Positions 52,471 to 62,791 of a stretch of DNA of 64,000 bases are shown here, one piece after another. The notes beneath the pieces are model-generated. The model did not search any database. It had not been told where the DNA came from and saw nothing but the letters and a program-made list of their open reading frames with translations. The position numbers and the translations under genes were made by a program. Positions within the stretch are counted from its first letter, which is position 1, and the number at the start of each line of letters is the position of its first letter. This DNA comes from an uncultured Bacteroidota bacterium (GTDB lineage Bacteria > Bacteroidota > Bacteroidia > Bacteroidales > P3), in NCBI GenBank assembly GCA_902775135.1, contig CACYKY010000001.1:62001-126000 (forward strand), given 5' to 3'.

Positions 52471-55125
52471 TTATCCGAGGTTCTCTATCTGGGCTTTCAG
52501 GGCTGCGATCTTTGTCTCGGCGTCGCGTTGCTTGTTGCGTTCTTTCTCGATGACAGCGGCGGGAGCGCCGTTGACGAATTTCTCGTTAGAGAGCTTCTTC
52601 AGCACGCTGGCCAAGAAACCTTCGGCGTATTTCAGTTCTTCGTTCAGTTTCTTCAGTTCGGCCTCTTTGTCGACGTTCTGGCTCATGGGCACGAAACATT
52701 CGGTGGTGCCAATCATGAAACTCAATGCGCCGGCAGGCTTTTCGTTGACGGCTTCCACCTTGCCTACATTGGCAAGTTTGCGGATGATCCCCTCGAAGTG
52801 GGAGACCTGGAAGCGGTCGTCTTTGGCGATGTAGCTGACGTCGAGAGTCTCTTTGGGTGAGAGGTTGCGGGTGTTGCGGATGTTTCGCACGCCGGCGATG
52901 ACCTCGCGGGCGGTGTCTAATTCGTCGAGCATGCGCTGGTCGAAGAAAACGCTGGTGGGCATGTGCTGGTTCATGATGCTGTAGTTGGCATTGATGAACG
53001 CTGCCTGCTCGTCGCTCTTGCCGAACCCTTGGAGGATGTGCCATATCTCTTCGGTGACGAAGGGCATGAAGGGGTGCAGGATGAGCATAAGGCGGGAGAA
53101 GATGTCGACGGTGGCATCGTATGTCTCGCGGTCGATGGGGGTGCCATAGGCGGGTTTCACCATTTCCAGGAACCAGGAGCAGAAGTCGTCCCACACCAGT
53201 TTGTAGCTGGTCATGAGCGCCTCGCTCAGACGATACTGCTCGAAGTCTTTCTCGATCTCTTCCAGCACTTGTGCCATGCGCTGTTCCATCCATTGGACGC
53301 TGGTGGCATTTTCTTTGCTCTGCTGCAGGTCGCCGATTTGCCAGCCGCTGACCAGACGGAGGGCGTTCCACATCTTGTTGCTGAAGTTGCGGCCTTGTTC
53401 GCAGATGGCTTCATCGAAGGGCAGGTCGTTGCCTGCGGGGGCGGTGAGGAGCATGCCCATACGTACGCCGTCGGCGCCGTATTTCTCCATGAGCATGATG
53501 GGGTCGGGGCTGTTGCCGAGTTGTTTGCTCATCTTGCGGCCCAGTTTGTCGCGCACGATGCCGGTGAAGTATACGTTGTGGAAAGGAATCTCATCGCGGA
53601 ATTCTTCGCCGGCCATAATCATACGAGCGATCCAGAAGAAGATGATGTCGGGGGCGGTGATGAGGTCGGCGGTGGGGTAGTAGTATTTTATTTCCTCGTT
53701 GTCGGGGTTGCGGATGCCGTCGAAGAGGGAGATGGGCCACAGCCAGGAGCTGAACCAGGTGTCGAGGACATCCTCGTCTTGGCGGAGTTCGCCTGTGAAG
53801 TTGTATTTCTCGGCGGCAATCTTCTTGGCTTCTTCTGCGTTGAGAGCCACGATGGTTTCCACCTTGCCGTTCACGTCGAGGTACCATGCCGGTATGCGGT
53901 GTCCCCACCACAGCTGGCGGCTGATGCACCAGTCTTTGATGTTCTCGAGCCAGTGGCGGTAGGTGTTCTTGAACTTGGCGGGGTGGAACTTGATGGTGTC
54001 GTTTTCCACCACCTCAAGTGCTTTCTTCGCCATATCGTCCATCTTCAAGAACCATTGTGCAGAGAGCTTGGGTTCGATGACAGCGTCGGTACGCTCGGAA
54101 TGGCCCACTTTGTTGGTGTAGTCTTCGATCTTCTCGATGAGGCCGGCCTCTTCGAGGTCTTTGACAATCTGCTTGCGGCAGGTGAAGCGGTCCATGCCTA
54201 CATACTTGCCGCCATGTTCGTTGAGGGTGCCGTTGTCGTTGAAGATATCGATGCTCTCGAGGCCGTATTTCATGCCGAGGTTGTAGTCGTTGATGTCGTG
54301 TGCCGGAGTGATTTTCAGGGCTCCGGTGCCGAATTCGCGATCCACATATTCGTCCATGATGATGGGCACCACACGGCCCACGCCGGGCACGATGACTTTC
54401 TTGCCCTTGAGCCATTGGTAGCGTTCGTCCTCGGGATGGACGCATACAGCGGTGTCGCCCATGATGGTTTCGGGGCGGGTGGTGGCCACGACGATGTATC
54501 TGTCCTCGCCTTCCACATAGTAGCGGAGGTAGAACAGTTTGCCGTGCGACTCTTTGTAGATGACCTCCTCGTCGGAGACGGCGGTGAGGGCTTGGGGATC
54601 CCAGTTGACCATGCGCACGCCGCGATAGATGAGACCCTTGTTGTAGAGGTCGACGAAGACGCGCATCACGCTCTCATAGCGGATGTCGTCCATGGTGAAG
54701 GCGGTGCGGTCCCAGTCGCAGCTGGCGCCGAGTTTGCGGAGCTGCTTGAGGATGATGCCGCCATACTGTTCCTTCCATTCCCATGCATGCTTCAGGAATT
54801 CGTCGCGGGAGAGGCTGCGTTTGTCGATACCTTTCTCAGCAAGCATCTTGACGACCTTGGCCTCGGTGGCGATGGAGGCGTGGTCGGTGCCGGGCACCCA
54901 GCAGGCGTTCTTGCCCTGCATGCGGGCGCGGCGCACCAGCACATCCTGGATGGTGTTGTTGAGCATGTGGCCCATGTGGAGCACACCAGTCACGTTGGGC
55001 GGCGGAATCACCACCGTGTAGGGCACGCGGTGGTCGGGTTCCGAGTGGAAGAGTTTCTTGTCAAGCCAGAATTGATACCATTTGTCCTCGATGGCACGAG
55101 GGTCGTATTTCGATGCTAATTCCAT
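52471..55125 (-). CDS. valS: Valine-tRNA ligase
   Basis: An 884-residue class I synthetase. The HIGH-type signature is [14 protein letters not shown] near residue 47, KMSKS-type [16 protein letters not shown] near residue 530. The editing domain (~200-390) shows [16 protein letters not shown]. An anticodon-binding domain is followed by the C-terminal coiled coil (~825-884). The length is typical. Its start overlaps the stop of the small upstream protein by 1 base. Confidence 0.97.
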   Translation of the reverse strand: MELASKYDPRAIEDKWYQFWLDKKLFHSEPDHRVPYTVVIPPPNVTGVLHMGHMLNNTIQDVLVRRARMQGKNACWVPGTDHASIATEAKVVKMLAEKGIDKRSLSRDEFLKHAWEWKEQYGGIILKQLRKLGASCDWDRTAFTMDDIRYESVMRVFVDLYNKGLIYRGVRMVNWDPQALTAVSDEEVIYKESHGKLFYLRYYVEGEDRYIVVATTRPETIMGDTAVCVHPEDERYQWLKGKKVIVPGVGRVVPIIMDEYVDREFGTGALKITPAHDINDYNLGMKYGLESIDIFNDNGTLNEHGGKYVGMDRFTCRKQIVKDLEEAGLIEKIEDYTNKVGHSERTDAVIEPKLSAQWFLKMDDMAKKALEVVENDTIKFHPAKFKNTYRHWLENIKDWCISRQLWWGHRIPAWYLDVNGKVETIVALNAEEAKKIAAEKYNFTGELRQDEDVLDTWFSSWLWPISLFDGIRNPDNEEIKYYYPTADLITAPDIIFFWIARMIMAGEEFRDEIPFHNVYFTGIVRDKLGRKMSKQLGNSPDPIMLMEKYGADGVRMGMLLTAPAGNDLPFDEAICEQGRNFSNKMWNALRLVSGWQIGDLQQSKENATSVQWMEQRMAQVLEEIEKDFEQYRLSEALMTSYKLVWDDFCSWFLEMVKPAYGTPIDRETYDATVDIFSRLMLILHPFMPFVTEEIWHILQGFGKSDEQAAFINANYSIMNQHMPTSVFFDQRMLDELDTAREVIAGVRNIRNTRNLSPKETLDVSYIAKDDRFQVSHFEGIIRKLANVGKVEAVNEKPAGALSFMIGTTECFVPMSQNVDKEAELKKLNEELKYAEGFLASVLKKLSNEKFVNGAPAAVIEKERNKQRDAETKIAALKAQIENLG

Positions 55126-55730
55126 TATTGACGATTGTTTTTATTTTTCTTGTTTTGATAGTATTTCTCCGCGTCGTTGGTCCATTTGTTGGTGTTGCTG
55201 GCAGGGATGGAGAGGCCGATGCCGAAGTTGATACCGTTGAGTTCATTGAATTTGGGGACGATCTCGTAACCCACGGAGAAGTGGACCATCCACATGTTGA
55301 TGACGACGGTGGGGGCCATGGTGAAGTAGGTGTTGCTTTCCTTAACCCATGTGGCCGTAGCGGCATCGTAGAGGACATCCTTGGCCTTGTCCATGCCGAG
55401 TACCAGCATGGGACGGAACGAGATGGCGCCGATGCCGATGACGTCCTCGTCGAAGTTGTAACCTATCCATCCGCAGCGGAGCGACCATGTGGGTTCGCGG
55501 TATTCGTTGGCGGAGATGTCGAAGCGGGCGCCATCTTCGGCCCAACCTATCGAAAGGAACGATCCTCCGGCGAGGGAGATACCGTAGTGGTAACCGGGCT
55601 GGTAGCTGTAGCCAATAATCTTTGACCAGTCGCTCTTAAGCGAGAAAGGGTTGACTTTTTGGTTGTTCTGCTGTGCGAAAGCGGTGGCCATTAACGAGAG
55701 CATGGCGACGAAAAGAATACTTTTTTTCAT
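55125..55730 (-). CDS. Secreted beta-rich protein of unknown function
   Basis: A 201-residue protein. The signal peptide is [20 protein letters not shown] (~2-21). The mature part is rich in aromatic beta strands ([40 protein letters not shown]) and may form a small outer-membrane barrel, ending in a hydrophilic tail. No family name recognised. It precedes valS with a 1-base overlap and has its own promoter box on the minus strand. Confidence 0.7.
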   Translation of the reverse strand: MKKSILFVAMLSLMATAFAQQNNQKVNPFSLKSDWSKIIGYSYQPGYHYGISLAGGSFLSIGWAEDGARFDISANEYREPTWSLRCGWIGYNFDEDVIGIGAISFRPMLVLGMDKAKDVLYDAATATWVKESNTYFTMAPTVVINMWMVHFSVGYEIVPKFNELNGINFGIGLSIPASNTNKWTNDAEKYYQNKKNKNNRQ

Positions 55731-55795
55731 ATTCGTATGAGTGTTAAATCTGATTTATAATATATTAATTTAATTTGTTCCTTGTTTCTAAACTG

Positions 55796-55803
55796 CAAAG
55801 ATA
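55796..55803 (-). promoter_or_regulatory. Bacteroidota -7 promoter box for the valS cluster
   Basis: Minus-strand TATCTTTG, an exact match, 66 bases before the ATG of the secreted-protein gene upstream of valS. Confidence 0.7.
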
Positions 55804-55852
55804 CATTTTTTTTCTAAATGCGACAGATAATGTTGAAAAATTATCTGTTTGC

Positions 55853-56461
55853 TCAGAAGCGCGAGAAGGGGTGCTTCCGCCACCACATGATGAGCAGGAA
55901 ACCGATGAGCATGCCCGCCAGGTGGGCGAAGTGGGCCACACCGTCGTAGGAGTAGAAGATGCCCTGCAGCAGTTCGATGACAATCATGCCGGTGATGAAC
56001 CATTTGGTCTTGATGGGCATGAGGAAGTAGAGGTAGATGTATTCGTTGGGGAAGGTCATTCCGAACGCCAGGAGCAGGCCGTAGACGGCGGCGGAGGCGC
56101 CGACGGTGACATGCATTCCGGGGAGGAACATGTAGATCAATCCCGCCCCGATGCCGCATGCCATGTAGTAGATCAGGAATCGTTTTGTGCCCCAGAAGTT
56201 TTCCATTGCAGCGCCGAACATCCAGAGATTGAACATGTTGAAGAGTATATGGCTGAAGTTGGCGTGCATGAACATATAGGTCAGCGGCTGCCAAGGTTGC
56301 AGCATGTGGGTGTCGAAGCTGTAGAGTGCTAGGATATTGGCCAAGTATATACCTTGCCGTTGCAGCACATAGTCGGTTGCAAAGACGAGGGCGTTGATGA
56401 TGAGCAGGTGTTTGACTGCCGTCGGCAGTAGGCTGAATCCGCGGGGTTGGTACTGTGCCAT
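55853..56461 (-). CDS. Rhomboid-family intramembrane serine protease
   Basis: A 202-residue protein from ATG 56461 (the frame extends upstream into mutL). It has about six helices. HANFSHILFNMFNLWMFG, the Ser nucleophile in VTVGASAAVYGLLLAFG and the His in AHFAHLAGMLIGFLLIMWW give the catalytic dyad. It cleaves within membrane segments of substrates that cannot be inferred. It starts 5 bases after the mutL stop. Confidence 0.91.
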   Translation of the reverse strand: MAQYQPRGFSLLPTAVKHLLIINALVFATDYVLQRQGIYLANILALYSFDTHMLQPWQPLTYMFMHANFSHILFNMFNLWMFGAAMENFWGTKRFLIYYMACGIGAGLIYMFLPGMHVTVGASAAVYGLLLAFGMTFPNEYIYLYFLMPIKTKWFITGMIVIELLQGIFYSYDGVAHFAHLAGMLIGFLLIMWWRKHPFSRF

Positions 56462-56466
56462 AGTGA

Positions 56467-58245
56467 CTATTTTAGAATTTCTTCGGGTTTGACAACGGTG
56501 ATAATTTTTTTGCCGCCAGGCGATGTCTCCGGCATGGGGCAGGCGAAGAGGTCCGCCACCAGCTGTTGCATTTCCTCCTGGCTGAGGGTGGTGCCGGCTT
56601 TCACGGCCATTTGGCGCGCCAGCGAGGCGCAGAGGGTTTGTGTGCGGTTGTTGTATTTTTGTAGTGTGGCGCTCTTGTAGTCGGTGAGGATGTGGTCGAA
56701 GGTCACCTGCAGCTCGCTCTCCTTGAAGTCGGGGGGTGTGGCTGTGACCACAAAGGTGCATTGTCCTACGGGATCGATGGCGAATCCATGCTCGCGAAGG
56801 TCGGGCAGCAACTCACCGAAGAGGTCGGCGTCGGCAGGCGTAAACTGGCAGTTGACAGGGAAGAGCAGCGCCTGCGAGGTCGGGGCGAAGCTCACCTGTT
56901 GAGTGAGTCGTTCGTACAGCACGCGCTCGTGAGCCCGCTGCTGGTCGATGATGGCCAAGCCCGACGACAGGGTGGTGACGATGTAGCGCCCTTGCACCTG
57001 CATGCAGGTGTTGGAGGGGAGGGTGGGAGAGGGGGCGGCGGGTTTGAGCGGCAGCGAGAGGGCGTTGATGTCATCGTCCATCAGGGAGGGGGTGTCTGAC
57101 CTTTCGTTCATCTTCTCCGTCTTCACACTTCCTTTCGATCCCGAGAACGGATTGTAGTTGGGGTTGTAGCTGATCCGCGGCTCTGGTGGCATGTAGCCCT
57201 TTGGTGCAGGCGGTATGTTGAACTCCTCCGGCGTGTCGAATTCCAGCTCGGTGGCCAGCGTGAACTGCCCCAGCGCCTTCTTCACCGCCGAGCGCAGGAT
57301 GGCGAACATGGCGTGCTCGTCGACGAATTTCACCTCGGTCTTCGTGGGGTGGATGTTGATATCTATGCGTGCGGGGTCTACCTGCAAGCCGATGAAATAG
57401 CTGGGGTAGGAATGCTCCGGGAGCAGGTCGCTGTAGGCTTTCTCCACCGCTGCGCTCAGGGCTGCATGCTTGATGAAACGCCCGTTGACGAACAGGTACT
57501 GCTCTCCACGAGTCTTGCGCGAGAATTCGGGCTTACCCACGAACCCTTTAATCTTCAGCAGGTCTGTCTGTTCCTCCATGTTGAAGAAGCGCTCCTTGTA
57601 GTTGTTGCCGTAGAGCCCGGCGATGCGTTGAAGCATGCTCCCCGGCTGCAGATCGTAGAGCAGACGTCCGTTGCTGGTCAGGCTGAAGCCCAAGTCGTAG
57701 TGTATCAGCGTCACGCGGCGGAACACCTCCTCGATATGGCTCATTTCCACGCTGTCTTTTTTCAGGAAATTCCTTCGTGCCGGCACATTGAAGAAAAGGT
57801 TCTTCACCGCCAGCGATGTCCCGGGTGCGCAAGCTGTGGGGCGCTGATCTGTAATCTGCGACCCCTCGATGCGCACCTCTGTGCCCAGCTCGCTGTCGTG
57901 CATGCGAGTGCGCAATTCCACCTGTGCGATGGCCGCTATGGAGGCCAGCGCCTCGCCGCGGAAGCCCATGGTGTGGATGGCGAAGAGGTCGTCGGCCTTG
58001 TGTATCTTGCTGGTGGCATGGCGCTCGAAGCAGAGGCGTGCGTCGCTGTCGCTCATGCCGCATCCGTTGTCCACCACCTGTATCAGGGTGCGCCCGGCAT
58101 CCTTCACCACCAGGTCGATCTGTGTGGCGCCAGCGTCCATGGCGTTCTCCAGCAGCTCCTTGACGGCGCTGGCGGGGCGGTCCACCACCTCGCCGGCCGC
58201 TATCTGGTTGGCCACGCTGTCGGGCAATATGTTGATGATATCCAT
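56467..58245 (-). CDS. mutL: DNA mismatch repair protein MutL
   Basis: A 592-residue protein. The GHKL ATPase shows ELLENAMDAGATQIDLV, VVDNGCGMSDSDARLCFERH, and FRGEALASIA. The LTSNGR region and RGEQYLFVNGRFIKH follow. The C-terminal dimerisation domain (~400-592) contains IDQQRAHERVLYERL and ends with FACPMPETSPGGKKI. The DQHAxxER-type endonuclease motif of many bacterial MutLs is present in altered form, DQQRAHER; activity should not be assumed. It starts 17 bases after the previous gene. Confidence 0.95.
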   Translation of the reverse strand: MDIINILPDSVANQIAAGEVVDRPASAVKELLENAMDAGATQIDLVVKDAGRTLIQVVDNGCGMSDSDARLCFERHATSKIHKADDLFAIHTMGFRGEALASIAAIAQVELRTRMHDSELGTEVRIEGSQITDQRPTACAPGTSLAVKNLFFNVPARRNFLKKDSVEMSHIEEVFRRVTLIHYDLGFSLTSNGRLLYDLQPGSMLQRIAGLYGNNYKERFFNMEEQTDLLKIKGFVGKPEFSRKTRGEQYLFVNGRFIKHAALSAAVEKAYSDLLPEHSYPSYFIGLQVDPARIDINIHPTKTEVKFVDEHAMFAILRSAVKKALGQFTLATELEFDTPEEFNIPPAPKGYMPPEPRISYNPNYNPFSGSKGSVKTEKMNERSDTPSLMDDDINALSLPLKPAAPSPTLPSNTCMQVQGRYIVTTLSSGLAIIDQQRAHERVLYERLTQQVSFAPTSQALLFPVNCQFTPADADLFGELLPDLREHGFAIDPVGQCTFVVTATPPDFKESELQVTFDHILTDYKSATLQKYNNRTQTLCASLARQMAVKAGTTLSQEEMQQLVADLFACPMPETSPGGKKIITVVKPEEILK

Positions 58246-58262
58246 CCTTTTTTCCTTATCGC

Positions 58263-59714
58263 TTACTTCTTGTTCCTTTTCTCGTAGTCGTCGAGGAATC
58301 CCATCAGGCTCTTGATGGGGATTACCTTGTTCATGATGATGTCGCGCCGCCAGTTGAGTATGATCATCGTGGGGGCGCCATGCACATTGTAGGCCTCCTG
58401 GTAGTCGATGTTCACGTTAGGCCCGCCGACGTTCACCCAGCGGAAGTCGTGTTCTCTCACATATCGTTTCCATTTCGGCACGTCGCTCTCGTAACCCACG
58501 GCGTAGACCTCGAAGCGTTTCTCGCCCTTGGCCACCATGTCGTCGTAGAGTTTCTTCAGCTCCGCGCTCTGCTCCTGGCAATGGTGGCAGTCGGGGTCCC
58601 AGAACCAGAGTATCACGTAGGGTGTGGGGAAGCGGTGGCTCGAAATCCAGTCTTCCTGGTTCGGGCTCTGGTTGGTGTCGGCCATCCACAGCTCCTGTCC
58701 GTGGGCGCCGATGAGGCTCTGCTTGATACGGTTGTAGTTGTAGCGCATATTGGTCAGCGTTCCCGGCAGGACCCACGGGCAGCGTCCCGCGAGGTAGTAT
58801 TTCTCCGCCAGGTGGCACCACACGGCGTCCCACCCGATGTTGCGCGTAGAGCGGTAATAGCGCGGCTCTATGTGGTCGAACACATAGCGCAGCATCGCTG
58901 TGTCGTCGCCGATGCGTGCTGCCAGCCGGTCGATTTCCTTGATGATGGTGTCGCTGTCGGCGTGGTAGAGTTGTCCGAAGAAGAAGTAGTTCATTTTGCT
59001 GTACAGATTGGGAGTGTGCTTCAGGTACTGGAATCGCTCCTTGCCGCTCTTCACCCGCCAGCTGCTGCTCTGGTCGTCGAAATAGCGGTCCCAGTAGTGT
59101 GTGCGGAAATAGTAGGGCTTATCGGTCACCGAGTCGGGCACATTGGCGTCGTCGAAGAAATTCAGCAGGTCGAAGTACAGCTGAGGCTTCTTCGGATGGC
59201 GTGTCTTCTCTTCGAAAGCCTTCATCGTCTCCACCAGTTCCTGCTCCTCTTTTTCGGCCTGTTCCTTGGTGGCGGGGTCATCCTTGCGCTTGCGTATCTC
59301 TTTCAGCTCGGCTACGGCCTCGTCTTCGGTAGCCATGTAGGCGAACATCTGGCTGTTGGCCTCGCTGCCCTTCACCTTCACCGACGAGGGTGTCAGTTTC
59401 TCGTCGGCGCTGATGGTGAACTGGCGGCTGTCGTCGATGACGAAGTTGCCCACGGCTTTTTCACCGTCCTGGTGCACGAGGGCGTAGATGCCGCGTGCCC
59501 ATGTCCGCTTGCCGCTGAAGGTGAAGCTTCCGTCCTTCTGTATGCGTGCCGTATCCAGCACCTGCAGCTGGTCGCGGAAATGGCGGGCGATATACAGCGT
59601 GCTGTCCTTCAGTCCCTCCAGCTTGAAAGTCATCCGGTAGCTTTGGGCCTCGGTGCCGAAGGCAGCGCCGATCATCAGCGTCAGTATCAAGAAACGTCTC
59701 ATTCCAGTCGTCAT
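58263..59714 (-). CDS. Thioredoxin-fold protein (DUF4369/DUF5106 type), exported
   Basis: A 483-residue protein. The signal is MRRFLILTLMIGAAFGTEAQ (ATG 59702 is also possible as the start). A beta-sandwich DUF4369-like N-terminal part (~28-130) comes first, then a helical DUF5106-like middle (~130-340), and a TlpA/thioredoxin-like C-terminal domain with WDPDCHHCQEQSAEL, the CxxC redox pair near residue 377. It probably acts in periplasmic redox or under oxidative conditions; the partner is unknown. It precedes mutL. Confidence 0.82.
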   Translation of the reverse strand: MTTGMRRFLILTLMIGAAFGTEAQSYRMTFKLEGLKDSTLYIARHFRDQLQVLDTARIQKDGSFTFSGKRTWARGIYALVHQDGEKAVGNFVIDDSRQFTISADEKLTPSSVKVKGSEANSQMFAYMATEDEAVAELKEIRKRKDDPATKEQAEKEEQELVETMKAFEEKTRHPKKPQLYFDLLNFFDDANVPDSVTDKPYYFRTHYWDRYFDDQSSSWRVKSGKERFQYLKHTPNLYSKMNYFFFGQLYHADSDTIIKEIDRLAARIGDDTAMLRYVFDHIEPRYYRSTRNIGWDAVWCHLAEKYYLAGRCPWVLPGTLTNMRYNYNRIKQSLIGAHGQELWMADTNQSPNQEDWISSHRFPTPYVILWFWDPDCHHCQEQSAELKKLYDDMVAKGEKRFEVYAVGYESDVPKWKRYVREHDFRWVNVGGPNVNIDYQEAYNVHGAPTMIILNWRRDIIMNKVIPIKSLMGFLDDYEKRNKK

Positions 59715-59939
59715 TCTATTCTTCTTTTTTTTTGGGGTTGTCGGCCTTCTTGCCGATTTGTTTTAAATGATAAAAACGCCCGTATCTCTAATTTATTGTG
59801 TCCCCACTCCGAATTGTTGATAACTTTTTTCCGTCTTGACCGCACTTCCCCTAATCAGCTGTCCTGCTGCCACTTTCCCAGCCCCTTCTCATGTGGTATC
59901 CAGAGAAGTGAATGAAAATCTATTTGTGTGTGGGGGAAC

Positions 59940-61157
59940 CTACATGGACAGCGAGGCTGTGAAGACGATGGTGACGTTGTCCCGCGGTTCCGGCAGGTGG
60001 TAGAAGGCATCCTCGGGTGTCAGGCGGTAGGCTACTGCCAGGCCCCAGTCGACCTGGCCCCAGCGCAGGATTCCGTCGATGCCGGCGCCCACTTCGGCGA
60101 TGCCCTTGTCGGGGCTGAGGTTGGGGTATTTCTCCATCTCGCCCCAAGCGGCGTCGAAGATGACGAAGGGGCGTGGGGCGGTGCCGACTCGGAAGAGGAT
60201 GCTGTTGTAGGTGAAGAGGGGACGGCTGAATCCAAAGCGCAGGCAGGTGAGGACGAACCGGTTGGCGAAGAACTCGTCGACCCGGGCGGTGAGCAGGGAG
60301 CGTTCGAAGAAGATGGCGCTGCCGCTGGTGCCGCCGAGGTTGAAGAGGCGGCTGAAGGGGGTCCCGTTGAAGGTGAGGCCGCCTTGGGCGTAGACTTGGA
60401 AGTTGATGATGTGGCCGATGGGGAACACCTGGTCGTACTGCAGCAGGAGGCGTACGAAGTAGCCCGTGTCCACCCACCACTCGCCGGTGGAGTAGCCTGC
60501 CGTGAGATCGCCGCGAAGGCCGATGTTGTGCTCGAAGAAGAGGCGTGCTTCGGCGAAGCGTGCATGCTCCAGGGCGTCCCAATCGGCATCTGTCTGGGGG
60601 TAGTAGATATAGGCCAGGTCGTGGAGCTTGCGCTCGTCGGAGAGGCGCATCTCGAAGCCTGCCTGCATGTTGCGTGAGACCTTCTGGGAGTAGCCCGCGG
60701 TGAGGCGGCGAGTGTCGCTGAAGAGACGGTTCATGAAGGAACCCGAGGCGTTGAAGTTGATGAGGTTGTAGTTGTTCATGGTGCGGGTGGCCTCGGGGGT
60801 GAGGTCGTGGAAGAAGGCGGTGTAGACCTTGCCTTGGTGCTTGAGGTCGGTCCAATAGTAGGCGTCGGCGCCCCATTTGAAGCGTTGGTCGGCGTAGCCG
60901 TAGCCGAAATAGGCGCCCACGGAGAGGCGGTCGAAGAACGACGGCGGCTTGGACATGAGGTCCAGGTCGTTGGCTACATAGCCGTAGCGCATGCCGAATC
61001 CCCAGCGCGATTTCTCGTACTGGTTGTAGTTGTACACGCGGTCGAGGTCCAGATAGAGCGGCACTCCGAGGGAGCGGTGCAGCGGCACCAGCTGTGCCTG
61101 CAGGGTGCTGCCGCAGAGCATGGCCGCAAAGGCAAGTAGAAGTGTTTTCTTATTCAT
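59940..61157 (-). CDS. Outer-membrane beta-barrel protein of unknown function
   Basis: A 405-residue protein from ATG 61157 (MNKKTLLLAFAAMLCGSTLQ). The frame is open from 61223, but the minus-strand promoter box at 61168-61175 lies inside that extension, so the shorter start is favoured and the leader would be very short. Alternating strands such as GMRYGYVANDLDLMSKPPSF, FFEHNIGLRGDLTAGYSTGE and the end VTIVFTASLSM suggest a barrel related to BamA-type surface proteins, without an assigned role. Confidence 0.75.
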   Translation of the reverse strand: MNKKTLLLAFAAMLCGSTLQAQLVPLHRSLGVPLYLDLDRVYNYNQYEKSRWGFGMRYGYVANDLDLMSKPPSFFDRLSVGAYFGYGYADQRFKWGADAYYWTDLKHQGKVYTAFFHDLTPEATRTMNNYNLINFNASGSFMNRLFSDTRRLTAGYSQKVSRNMQAGFEMRLSDERKLHDLAYIYYPQTDADWDALEHARFAEARLFFEHNIGLRGDLTAGYSTGEWWVDTGYFVRLLLQYDQVFPIGHIINFQVYAQGGLTFNGTPFSRLFNLGGTSGSAIFFERSLLTARVDEFFANRFVLTCLRFGFSRPLFTYNSILFRVGTAPRPFVIFDAAWGEMEKYPNLSPDKGIAEVGAGIDGILRWGQVDWGLAVAYRLTPEDAFYHLPEPRDNVTIVFTASLSM

Positions 61158-61167
61158 AATCGGGGTG

Positions 61168-61175
61168 CAAAAATA
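61168..61175 (-). promoter_or_regulatory. Minus-strand -7 box for the barrel gene
   Basis: Minus-strand TATTTTTG, only about 10 bases before the ATG at 61157, so the mRNA may be nearly leaderless. Confidence 0.5.
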
Positions 61176-61207
61176 CGCTTTTTTTTCCATAGTATAAGTT
61201 TTTTTTG

Positions 61208-61215
61208 TATATTTG
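61208..61215 (+). promoter_or_regulatory. Bacteroidota -7 promoter box for glyA
   Basis: TATATTTG fits TAnnTTTG, 41 bases before the glyA ATG, preceded by a T-run. It is divergent from the barrel-gene box 33 bases away. Confidence 0.7.
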
Positions 61216-61255
61216 CAAATCAATATTTGTTCAAAAAATCAAATAACAATCAAAT

Positions 61256-62536
61256 ATGCAGAGAGATACACAAATCTTTGACCTCATCCAGAAAGAGCGT
61301 GAGCGTCAAACCAAAGGCATCGAGCTGATTGCCTCTGAGAACTTCGTCAGCGACCAGGTGATGGAAGCCATGGGCTCCGTCATGACCAACAAATACGCCG
61401 AAGGCTATCCCGGCAAGCGCTACTACGGCGGCTGCCAGGTGGTCGACCAGAGCGAGACCATCGCCATCGAGCGCGCCAAGAAGCTCTACGGTGCCTGCTG
61501 GGCCAATGTGCAGCCCCACAGCGGCGCACAGGCCAACATGGCTGTGTTCCTGGCTTGCCTCAACAGCGGCGACACCTTCATGGGCATGGACCTCAACCAC
61601 GGTGGCCACCTCTCGCACGGCAGCCCCGTCAACTTCTCCGGTATCAACTACAAGGTGGTTGGCTACCAGGTGAAGGAAGAGACCGGCATGGTCGACTACG
61701 AGGACATGGAGAAGAAGGCCCTCGAGCACCACCCGAAGCTGATCATTGGCGGCGGCAGCGCCTACAGCCGTGACTGGGATTGGGCCCGCATGCGCGAGAT
61801 CGCCGACAAGATCGGCGCCATCCTCATGGGCGACATCAGCCACCCCTCCGGCCTCATCGCCAAGGGCTACCTGAACAATGCCGTGAAGTATTGCCACATC
61901 GTCACCACCACCACCCACAAGACCCTCCGCGGACCTCGCGGCGGTATGATCCTCATGGGTGAGGACTTCGACAATCCTTGGGGCAAGACCACCCCGAAGG
62001 GTGAGATCAAGAAGATGAGCGCCCTCCTCGACAGCGCCGTGTTCCCCGGCACCCAGGGCGGTCCTCTCGAGCACGTCATCGCCGCCAAGGCCGTCGCCTT
62101 CGGCGAGGCTCTGACCGACAGCTACGACCAGTACATCCAGCAGGTGATGAAGAACGCCAAGGTGATGTGCGAGGCCTTCGTCAACAAGGGTTACAAGGTC
62201 ATCTCCGGCGGTACCGACAACCACCTCATGCTCATCGACCTCCGCACCAAGTTCCCCGAGCTCACCGGTAAGGAAGCCGAGAACGCCCTCGTGGCCGCCG
62301 ACATCACCGTCAACAAGAACATGGTGCCCTTCGACAGCCGCAGCGCCTTCAAGACCAGCGGTCTGCGCGTTGGAACGCCCGCCATCACCACCCGTGGCCT
62401 TAAGGAGGCCGACATGCCCGTCATCGTGGACATGATCGACACCGTCCTCTGCAACCCGACCGACGAGGCCGTCCGCGCCAAGATCACCGGCCAGGTCAAC
62501 GAGATGATGCAGAACCGTCCTCTCTTCGCTTGGTAG
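61256..62536 (+). CDS. glyA: Serine hydroxymethyltransferase
   Basis: A 426-residue PLP enzyme converting serine and THF to glycine and 5,10-methylene-THF. Visible are [73 protein letters not shown] and the PLP-lysine motif [18 protein letters not shown] near residue 222. The length is normal. Codons are strongly C-ending, as in serC, kamA and kdd. A perfect hairpin follows the stop. Confidence 0.97.
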   Translation: MQRDTQIFDLIQKERERQTKGIELIASENFVSDQVMEAMGSVMTNKYAEGYPGKRYYGGCQVVDQSETIAIERAKKLYGACWANVQPHSGAQANMAVFLACLNSGDTFMGMDLNHGGHLSHGSPVNFSGINYKVVGYQVKEETGMVDYEDMEKKALEHHPKLIIGGGSAYSRDWDWARMREIADKIGAILMGDISHPSGLIAKGYLNNAVKYCHIVTTTTHKTLRGPRGGMILMGEDFDNPWGKTTPKGEIKKMSALLDSAVFPGTQGGPLEHVIAAKAVAFGEALTDSYDQYIQQVMKNAKVMCEAFVNKGYKVISGGTDNHLMLIDLRTKFPELTGKEAENALVAADITVNKNMVPFDSRSAFKTSGLRVGTPAITTRGLKEADMPVIVDMIDTVLCNPTDEAVRAKITGQVNEMMQNRPLFAW

Positions 62537-62557
62537 TCGTTGAATGATATAGATTTT

Positions 62558-62593
62558 AAGGTCCTTAAAGTCCTTAGTGACCTTAAGGACCTT
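62558..62593 (+). terminator. Terminator of glyA
   Basis: A perfect 11-bp stem (AAGGTCCTTAA / TTAAGGACCTT) around a 14-base loop, followed by TTTCTTTC. Confidence 0.82.
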
Positions 62594-62607
62594 TTTCTTT
62601 CTACCTT

Positions 62608-62775
62608 ATGACCAAGGAATACGAGGAATATAAAGCCAACAAGGGCAAGCACAAGACATGTGGCTCCTTGCTGAAGGTATTGGAGATTGTGATTATCATT
62701 GGGTGTGTCCTTGCCGGATTGTTCTTCCTTTTGATGGTGGCTTTCCCCAAAGGTCTTTGGGTTGATTTGTTCTGA
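62608..62775 (+). CDS. 55-residue membrane protein
   Basis: An ORF of 55 codons that begins MTKEYEEYKANKGKHKTCGS, then has one hydrophobic helix (~residues 24-46, LEIVIIIGCVLAGLFFLLMV) and ends FPKGLWVDLF. The charged N-terminus suggests a single-pass protein with a cytoplasmic head. It lies between the glyA terminator and the carbonic anhydrase gene (16-base gap), in the same direction. No family recognised; the composition looks protein-like. Confidence 0.55.
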   Translation: MTKEYEEYKANKGKHKTCGSLLKVLEIVIIIGCVLAGLFFLLMVAFPKGLWVDLF

Positions 62776-62791
62776 TATTTTTTTTTCTTTG

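Noticed and set aside
52963..55119. A 718-codon plus-strand frame opposite valS
   Set aside because: An antisense shadow of valS caused by strong codon bias; it has no domain and no start context. The same applies to long frames opposite glyS, the histidine kinase, cls and kamA.
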